Part shown: in pieces, positions 57,122 to 64,000 of the stretch
How positions within the stretch are numbered: the first letter of the stretch is position 1
How the letters are laid out: every line of letters begins with the position of its first letter
NCBI RefSeq assembly: GCF_000787575.1
Contig: NW_012236517.1
Span: 463,459-527,458, forward strand
Length of the DNA: 64,000 nt
Source of the DNA: Acytostelium subglobosum LB1
Lineage: Eukaryota; Evosea; Eumycetozoa; Acytosteliales; Acytosteliaceae
Direction: 5' to 3'
Position numbers and translations under genes: made by a program
Notes under the pieces: model-generated
Databases searched by the model: none
Told to the model about the DNA's origin: nothing
What the model saw: the letters and a program-made list of their open reading frames with translations, nothing else

Positions 57122-57206
57122 AGTGTGTGAATGGGCATCGTTTGCAACTTTTTGAACTTTTGGGAACTGAGACCAGTCCCACCAACTTCACTCTTTTCAA
57201 GTTATA

Positions 57207-57247
57207 AGATAGAGATAGAGAGATAGAGATAGATAGAGAGAGAGAGA
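57207..57247. repeat. (AGAT)/(AG) repeat in leader
   Basis: A run of AGAT and AG units lies just before the ATG at 57254, in the short gap after the FNIP gene. Confidence 0.85.
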
Positions 57248-57253
57248 TGTATA

Positions 57254-58237
57254 ATGTATAAGAGGTTTGAACAGTTCGAGACATTGTTATTTAATAGGAC
57301 ATTGGATATATTGCCTAGAGTATTGGTTGATAATGTACAGAGATTAGATGCAAAGTTACAAGTGTTGGCTGATATATGGGATGAATATCAATGGCAATAC
57401 TACTCCCTAAGAGAAATGTTGGATCCACTATTGATATCAGGTCTATACTCTTTTCAACAGTATGCTACACGTAAGCGTGTAAACAATACATTCGAGAGAG
57501 GTCATATTCCAACTGCGGCATCAACATCATCGTCATCAACATCATCATCAGCCAACTCCGAAGTTGGCAATGTAATACAATCAATAATACAAAGAGTACA
57601 ATCAAATGGAGGTGGAAGAGAGGGCAAGGCATTCATTGTATGTGGAATCGCATCGGTCGACGTCAAGCTGTCACTCAACAACATCAACATCAACATTGGC
57701 AATTGCAATGGCAATGGCAATTGCAATGGCAATGGCAATGACATGGAATCATCCAAGAATGGAGGAGGCGTCGTGTATATATCATGTCCAGATGATAAGG
57801 ACTTTGTACGAGAGTTATCCAATGTATTTCAACTTGAACGACATGACAAGTATTCACAAATTCTACTCAAGTATATGAGTGGTGAAGGTGATGATGAAGA
57901 AGACGAGGCCCACGAGGATAAGGATGGAGATGAGGAGGCGGATTCAATCGATGACGATCAATCAAAGTACTATAAAGAGATAATGTCAATGGTTAGTGAG
58001 GCCGCTCAGAGGTACACTGCTGGACATGGACATCCTCCAATACTCATCATTGACAATGTTAATCACTTGGCTCATCACTCCCCATCAATATTCCGAGACC
58101 TCCAAGACTATGCCAAGATTCACGCCGACCTCAATGACCTAATAGTCGTATTCACAACCAACGATGCGACCCATCAATCATTGTTCTCACTTCCATTCAC
58201 TCATCGATGCTCAATCGAATTGATGACCATTCATTGA
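57254..58237 (+). CDS. P-loop NTPase-like protein without a clear Walker A motif
   Basis: A single exon of 327 residues, starting at the second nearby ATG (57254); the first ATG (57247) is in another frame. The N-terminal 80 residues are helical. A Ser-rich and an Asn/Gly-rich insert interrupt the middle. The segment GREGKAFIVCGIASVDVK sits where an AAA+/STAND P-loop would be but lacks GxxxxGK[ST]. Downstream, ILIIDNVNHLAHH looks like Walker B and DLIVVFTTNDATHQSLF like the sensor-1 strand. I infer a degenerate ATPase, with similarity in style to Orc/Cdc6 or archaeal ATPases. An acidic insert (about 215-240) is low complexity. AATAAA lies at 58319. Confidence 0.65.
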   Translation: MYKRFEQFETLLFNRTLDILPRVLVDNVQRLDAKLQVLADIWDEYQWQYYSLREMLDPLLISGLYSFQQYATRKRVNNTFERGHIPTAASTSSSSTSSSANSEVGNVIQSIIQRVQSNGGGREGKAFIVCGIASVDVKLSLNNININIGNCNGNGNCNGNGNDMESSKNGGGVVYISCPDDKDFVRELSNVFQLERHDKYSQILLKYMSGEGDDEEDEAHEDKDGDEEADSIDDDQSKYYKEIMSMVSEAAQRYTAGHGHPPILIIDNVNHLAHHSPSIFRDLQDYAKIHADLNDLIVVFTTNDATHQSLFSLPFTHRCSIELMTIH

Positions 58238-58435
58238 TTGATTGCGTGATCAGGAACAAGTTCAGCGTCGAGTGGACTGGAAACAAGTCCATCTCATGCA
58301 CTTGGAATGAGTAAGAGTCAATAAAGGAGGTTTGGTTTGTAAAAAGATATGTATGTATATTTGGGAGTTGATTGATGACGCTTGTGGATAAGGGGAGGAG
58401 ACAGCAGGCGACGCGAGACAATGGGTTGAGTTCAC

Positions 58436-59767
58436 TTAACGAGTGACATTGTATCCCTTGATGGTCTTCAACAGGAGAGCAGCCTCCTTGTTGTTGGTAA
58501 AGTGGTCACGGACTGGCTGCAGAATCTTGTTGATGGCCAGGGCGACGGCTGGCTTCAGATCGCTTGGGTGCAGCGCGTTGGAAGCAAAGTCAGCCTCACA
58601 CTCGGCGTACGAGGTGTAGGTCTTGTTGCCTCCCTTGTCGTCTGGACGCAAAACGGTGAACGTTTCAAACTTCTGGAAGATGATGTGCTTCAAGTAGTCC
58701 ATGATTGGGTTCTTCTCAATGACGCCTGGTGGACAGAATCCCTTCTTGATCTTGGTGGAGACCTCCTGCTCGGTGTCCTCCATGAAGATGGCTGAGTCTG
58801 GGTCGGACTTGGACATCTTCTCCTGGCCCTCCTTCAGACCCATCAGCATGTGATGCGACACGATCACTGGCTTGTGCTTGATCTTTGACTTGTCGCAGTA
58901 CTCGAGTGCCAACATGTTGACCTTGCGCTGATCCATTCCCAGCTGGCAGATATCGGCCTTGAGGAAGAAGATATCGGCGCACTGCATGCATGGGTATAAC
59001 ACCTGGGCCACGGACAGATCGTCCTCGTCGTTACGACCCATAATCTGAGCGCAACGCTTGATACGTGGAATGTTGAACTTTCTCGAGATGTCCATCACCT
59101 TGAGCCAGTAGTCATTGGCATTCTTGTTGATCTCATCAGATGACCACAAGAACTCAACGTTCTCCATGTCCATACCTGTTGCCTTCCAGATCTTTGTTAT
59201 GTTTGATTGATTGATATGAATGATTGAGTAAGTCGTCCATTCATTCATTCATTCATTCGATCATTCGATCAATCAAACTTACCTCAATCATGTATTGTCC
59301 GACCTTTCTGATCTTGTTGAGGTCACCTCCCATCTTGTTGTTCAACATGGCGAACCAGTCGGCAACCCAGAAGATGAATGTGCATCCAGCTTGGGTCATT
59401 CTGTTGACATTGATCGACTTGAGGATACCCTGGGCAATGTGCATTCTGCCCGATGGTTCAAAACCATCGTAGCATCTAAGCTTTGGCTTGGCGGTGAGCA
59501 GACCAGCGAGGTTCTCCTCACTAACAATCTCTTCGCCGACCAACTTGATCAAATTCAATCTCTCCTGAACAGTCAGTCCACCACTATATAGATAGTTGTT
59601 ATAATCATAAGTGTCAGTCGACTTGTTGTTGTCAATCTACCTGTAGATGATTCATCTTACCCAATGGGCTTCTCTGGATGTGCAACTGGAGCAGTAGATG
59701 TTGTTGTAGTGGCAGTCTCATTCAGTGACATGCCCTCAACTTGTTTCTCAACGTTTGTTTCTGACAT
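58436..59767 (-). CDS. tyrS: Cytosolic tyrosyl-tRNA synthetase
   Basis: There are three exons, 59767-59661, 59583-59283 and 59191-58436 (387 residues). The class I signatures are GFEPSGRMHIAQG, which stands for HIGH (His84), and KMSKS at about 261-265 (QEKMSKSDPDSAIF). The tyrosine pocket is seen in CYDGFEPSG, and ADICQLGMDQRK is the conserved middle block. The length and order match the archaeal/eukaryotic TyrRS core. It has no C-terminal EMAP II-like domain, unlike the human enzyme. It charges tRNA-Tyr in the cytosol. No mitochondrial presequence is seen. The 59 residues encoded before exon 2's core are partly disordered (Thr-rich). Confidence 0.96.
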
Positions 59768-60411
59768 TATTGCTTGTTTGTTGTATGTATGTATATATAT
59801 ATATGTATAAAAATAATAAAGTGAAGTGTTGCGAATTGAAGTGAAGACGAATGAATGTTTAAACTAAATACTTAAGTTGAAGATGCAACAAAACCAGTGT
59901 TGAGAAGGTATTTTGAAAAAAATTAGATTCAAGATGGAGATGATTGAATAAACAATAAGGTCCAATCAATCTTCATTCCTTAACAACAATGTTGTTAATA
60001 TTTGTTGACATTGTTGTTGGGAAATACCATTGGAATATATCCAACCAACAACTAATAATAATTCATTATTTAATTATTCCCATGTTGTTAATAATTATTA
60101 ATTATTTTAATACTAAATATTGAAAGTTATCAATCTTGTAATATTTATTATGTTCATAGTATACAGATACTACTTGTGCCTTTTTGATTGATTTAGGAAG
60201 GAATAACTGTTGACTCAATGATCGTGGAAATGACCCTGAATTCAATTCAGACCCCTCATTTACCCATTTTTGCAACTATTGCAAAGAGGTGCGCAAAAGT
60301 GGTATCATCCGATGAATGAATGAATGAATGTTGTTTGCCAGCTCAATCTTGTTGTACGTTCGAACTTATAACTTTTATTTATTATTATATTTTCTAAGTA
60401 GTAGATAGAAT
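59768..60411. other. Divergent promoter region of TyrRS and RCC1-like genes
   Basis: No gene is supported. The sequence is AT-rich. The minus-strand frames at 60305-60646 overlap the RCC1 gene and are shadows. Confidence 0.6.
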
Positions 60412-62277
60412 ATGATATCTGGTGTAACCAATTGGTTGACTTGTGGAACAAACGTCGTCGATCGTTGGTTGTTTGGTGAGGACGACGGACATAGTGACAG
60501 CAGTGAGAGTGGAGAGTCACAACCTGGTTCAGACAAATCCGACGACACTCTCTCTTCAAGTTCAGACGATAGCGACAATAACAACAACAAAAACAAAGTG
60601 ACAACAACAAGCAAGAATAGTAACAACAACAACAATAAGTCAGCAATGAGCGCGAGTAAACAAGCTACAGATACAAGTTATACACCTGGACAGTTGTATA
60701 GTTGGGGCTACAACTTCTTTGGACAATGTGGATATAATCAGGACGAGTTGGAGAAGATTAATGTGATTAGACTGCCGCGCCAGGTCACTTCAATCAAGGT
60801 GTCAAAGATTGCCTGCGGCGACAGCCACGCGCTTGCCATCCTGCCCGATGTGGCCACGGTGGTGTCGTGGGGCTGCAACAGATGGGGTCAACTCGGACAT
60901 GGCGACCAGGTCAATCGACTCAAGCCTGCGCCAATCAGCGGCATCTCACCAAGCTCGGTTCCCGAGCAGGTCGCCGCTGGTATGCAGCACTCGCTCGTGC
61001 TCTCCAAGTACGGCGAGCTCTACACGTTTGGCTGCGGCACATACGGTCGCCTGGGCCACGGCAACGAGCTGCCGGCCTTCTCACCAAAGCCTGTAGGCAG
61101 TCTCGTTGGCAAACACATCGTCAACATGGCAGCGGGACTCATGCACTCGGCCGCCATAGACAACCGCGGTCAACTATACACTTGGGGCTGGAACAGATAC
61201 GGTCAGTTGGGCATTGGAAGCGTGAAGAAGCACACACTGCCCGTCAAGAACAAGGAGCTGGAGCGCGTGCCATTGGTCAAGGTTGTGTGTGGCAAGAACC
61301 ACACGCTAGTCCTGACGACCGAAGGCAGCATGTACTCGTTTGGCTTCAACATCTGTGGACAACTCGGCCTCAACACATTCAGCGACAGCATCCAGCCCAA
61401 GAAGATTGAAATGCCTGGAGAGATCGTCGACATTGCCTCTGGCTACTATCATTCAATGTGTTTAACGAGTTAGTATTCATTCAAGAGTAGAACATTGGAA
61501 TCATTCCAAGCACCTCGACACTAACATCTCTTTATCGCATTCACATGCAACACAGGGAGAGGAGCAGTATACACTTGGGGATTCGTTAGCGATGGAGCAT
61601 TGGGACTTGGCGCGGTGGTCGGACATCAGAGCAAACCAACATTGATACCATACTCACATATTAGACATCAGTTCAGCGACTCGGCTGACTCATACAACGA
61701 CATATATGATCAGGAAGGCGAGACACTGAAACCCGACAAGTATGCCAGTGGAGACATTGCTGTGCGTATCGCAGCCGGTGGCTGGCACAGTGGCATCATA
61801 ACAAACAGTGGCAAACTGTACACCTTTGGCTTTGGAGACAGCCATCGACTGGGCACGGGCTCCGACGTCGACCAGGACATACCGAGTCTTGTGATGCCAG
61901 ACCAGTGGGGCGTGGAGCGCGAGGAGGAGCTGGCCTCGCACATGGACCGTTTGGAGCTCAGGAAGATCAGGTCAAGCAAGGGCAGTCCAATGTTAACTGG
62001 AACCATCAACAATAGACTCAACAGTAGTGGAGGCGCGAGCAGCAGTAGTAGTAGTAGTATGACGAGCAGTAGCAACAACAACATCAGCAGCAGCAGTAGT
62101 ACATTGAATGATACTACGCAGGTTGTCGAGAGTGTCTCCTCAGCATCGATCAAACAAATCACTCAGACGAGAGTGGTCAATGTTCAGATGGGCGCTGCAT
62201 TCACCTTGGCCACAGTGAGGACGACAACAAAGAGTATCAACAGCTTGAGCAGTAGCAGTAATAGTATCAGTAGTTAG
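60412..62277 (+). CDS. RCC1-repeat protein
   Basis: There are two exons, 60412-61468 and 61556-62277 (592 residues), with the join AGTTAGT...ACACAG restoring Arg. An acidic, Ser/Asn-rich leader (about 25-85) precedes RCC1 repeats of some 50 residues: LYSWGYNFFGQCGYN, VVSWGCNRWGQLGHGD, LYTFGCGTYGRLGHGN, LYTWGWNRYGQLGIGS, MYSFGFNICGQLGLN, then VYTWGFVSDGALGLGA and LYTFGFGDSHRLGTG in exon 2. Seven blades fit one beta-propeller. A Ser/Asn-rich tail ends the protein. RCC1 propellers act as Ran or other GTPase exchange factors or as binding scaffolds; the precise partner cannot be told. Confidence 0.9.
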
Positions 62278-63075
62278 TTAGTTATTAGTTAGTTAACATA
62301 TCTGGATATATCCAGAAATAGAGTTATTGTTGCCAACATCGATGCATATACGTGTACAATGAGAGAGAATGAAGCGAAGCTCAATGTGTTGTTGCACTCC
62401 ACTCTNCCAATGTATTTCTAGCAACAGACCAGACAGACCAGGCCGCATGACCGAGAATGCAAGTTCATTGAACCCATCAATCATTCAATCAAGCATCATG
62501 ATGGTAGCAGAACAGGATCCCACCATCATTGGGTGGTCTGGACAAGAACAAACAAACATAACACGATGTTACCTCTGCGCGAGCCAGCCCGCCGCAACTT
62601 GTCGGCGCAAAGTTAAGATAATGAACTGTCGACTGACGGACTGTATGTTGGAACGCCTCTTTCTTCTTTCTTCCCGCTCTCTCATTCTCACTATCCACTC
62701 TCAGCTGAGAGACCTAAGACCGGTTCTTATTCTCACTCTCTCTCTTGATTGACCATTATTTGAATGGCATTTAGGCGGCACATGTGTTTATTAATGCCCT
62801 CTCCTCTCTTGCTTGATGCCACCCCTGTCAGTGTGAGTGATTGTGGTGATTGATCAAGCGCCACACCCCAATGTGTGATCACATTCGTTCGACCACCACA
62901 CACAAACCACACACACATATAATTGTACATCTATGTGTTAAGATGAATAATGTGTTTGTTGTTGACAATCAAGCATGTGCTTCGTGGCGCCTAACCTGGC
63001 GACTGGCACACTGTTGAGCCAAACTCAATCACTCATCTCACACCAACACACACACTCAAGTCAACAACTAATCCC

Positions 63076-63101
63076 ATCAATCAATCAATCAATCAATCAA
63101 A
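63076..63101. repeat. (TCAA)n microsatellite
   Basis: About six TCAA units. Confidence 0.85.
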
Positions 63102-63577
63102 CAATCATTAAACAACGGTGAAGGTGGAAGGGAGAGGGTATTAATAACCTGGAATCAAGATGTGTGTTGTGTGTTTGATTAACAAACACACTCATATATA
63201 ATCATATATATATAATCAATCATTCAATAAGTGCCATCAATCAAGGGTGGTGATCAATCAATCACATCCATCCATCCAACGCATCGCTTCACTTCTAGCT
63301 CCCTCCAAAGTATACATTATCCACATATTCATTCATTATTACACAATTTTTTAATTAAGAGTGGACATCAACATCATAGAGATAGAGGTTGACTAACTCT
63401 TTGGCAGGACATCAAACCCATCAATCAATCAACTTTGGTCAATCAATCAAACACACACGCACGCACTCCGACACCCATCCATCATCCACCCATACAGCCA
63501 TTCCAGCCATCTAACAACGACAATCCAATCAGCCATCACCTGACCATCATCCACCATTACTCACTCACTCAATCACG

Positions 63578-63600
63578 CATCAATCAATCAATCAATCAAT
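63578..63600. repeat. (TCAA)n microsatellite
   Basis: About five to six TCAA units near the right end of the window. Confidence 0.85.
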
Positions 63601-64000
63601 CCAACATCAACCCCATACGTAATTAGTAGTTCCACTCCTCACCATCATCAGTTGGAGTTAAGATTCACAGCAACAACAACACAACAACACAACAGAAAAA
63701 GGAAGAAGAGGAGGTTATTATAATCTTGATTGATCCGATATAGCAGAGAGAACTTTAAAATACAATTACAATACATATCTGTGCCGAATGTATGTAATCG
63801 ATCCAAAATGTCACATCACATAACATCACATCACTTCCAATCACATGATCAAGTATCAATATCAAACATCAACATAATAATAATTACTGCCACATAATAC
63901 CCATACCGTTCACGGTGTTTGGCCAGACCGAGGGGGGTCGGCGAGTAGGTGTGCACAAACATGTGGCAGGAGGTTGGCAACACATGGATGGCATTCATTC

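Larger units (their letters stand above)
62278..64000. other. Right-end spacer
   Basis: I support no gene. It holds one ambiguous base (62406), CA/TG-rich DNA, (TCAA)n at 63076-63101 and 63578-63600 and CAACA runs near 63670-63695. A GC-richer stretch from about 63905 to the end could belong to a gene outside the window. The frame at 62369-62752 has no recognisable features and crosses the ambiguous base. Confidence 0.5.

Noticed and set aside
62369-62752. Plus-strand frame near the right end
   Set aside because: It crosses an ambiguous base and has spacer-like composition.
29269-63600. Regularly repeated short motifs as a CRISPR array
   Set aside because: The repeats are 4-base microsatellites without unique spacers, in a eukaryotic genome.

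Overview
The window looks like nuclear DNA of a dictyostelid social amoeba. It has an F-box-like protein built of FNIP repeats, a GH5 cellulase with a C-terminal CBM49-like domain, poly-Q/N/T tracts, short AT-rich GT-AG introns, AT-rich spacers full of (TCAA)n/(TTGA)n tetranucleotides, and a LINE inserted just downstream of a tRNA gene, as dictyostelid TRE elements do. I cannot name the species; the coding GC is higher than that of D. discoideum. Three ambiguous bases (260, 1986, 62406) point to a draft assembly.

Layout. 1-3.96 kb: 5' part of a GC-rich TRE3-like LINE (ORF1, then ORF2 with an APE endonuclease, part of a reverse transcriptase and a Cys/His knuckle), damaged by an internal RT deletion. 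4.0 kb: tRNA-Asn(GTT). 4.7-10.6 kb: a GPI-anchored CAP/SCP protein and a 1558-residue Cas4/Dna2-like nuclease joined to an SF1 helicase. 10.6-15.8 kb: a RalGAP-alpha-like GTPase activator. 17.2-28.6 kb (minus strand): GH5 cellulase, CTD small phosphatase, PP2C phosphatase, GH30 glycosidase. 29.3-39.1 kb: a mitochondrial-type membrane protein, a monoamine-oxidase-like flavoenzyme, an N-myristoylated-type protein, a Snapin/BLOC-1 subunit, mitochondrial IscU, a conserved-looking 104-residue protein and a GNAT protein. 40.4-50.7 kb: an acyl-CoA-oxidase-like C-terminal protein, a BRCT protein, a 59-residue two-exon protein, a RapGAP and a hydrophilic Gln-rich protein. 50.9-62.3 kb: a type I membrane protein with ten Cys-Gly repeats, the FNIP protein, a P-loop-like protein, cytosolic tyrosyl-tRNA synthetase and an RCC1-repeat protein.

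Most genes are housekeeping or signalling genes and do not form one pathway. Themes that recur are small-GTPase control (two Rap/Ran-GAP proteins), cell-wall and extracellular functions (GH5, GH30, CAP, the repeat receptor) and mitochondrial functions (IscU, the small membrane protein, the tail-anchored flavoenzyme). Exon joins below were worked out by hand from GT/AG sites and reading-frame continuity, and all joins close in frame. The least explained items are the nuclease-helicase fusion, a folded RNA-like segment at 45.08-45.23 kb, a long hairpin at 41.63-41.74 kb and a strand-specific tetranucleotide in the introns.
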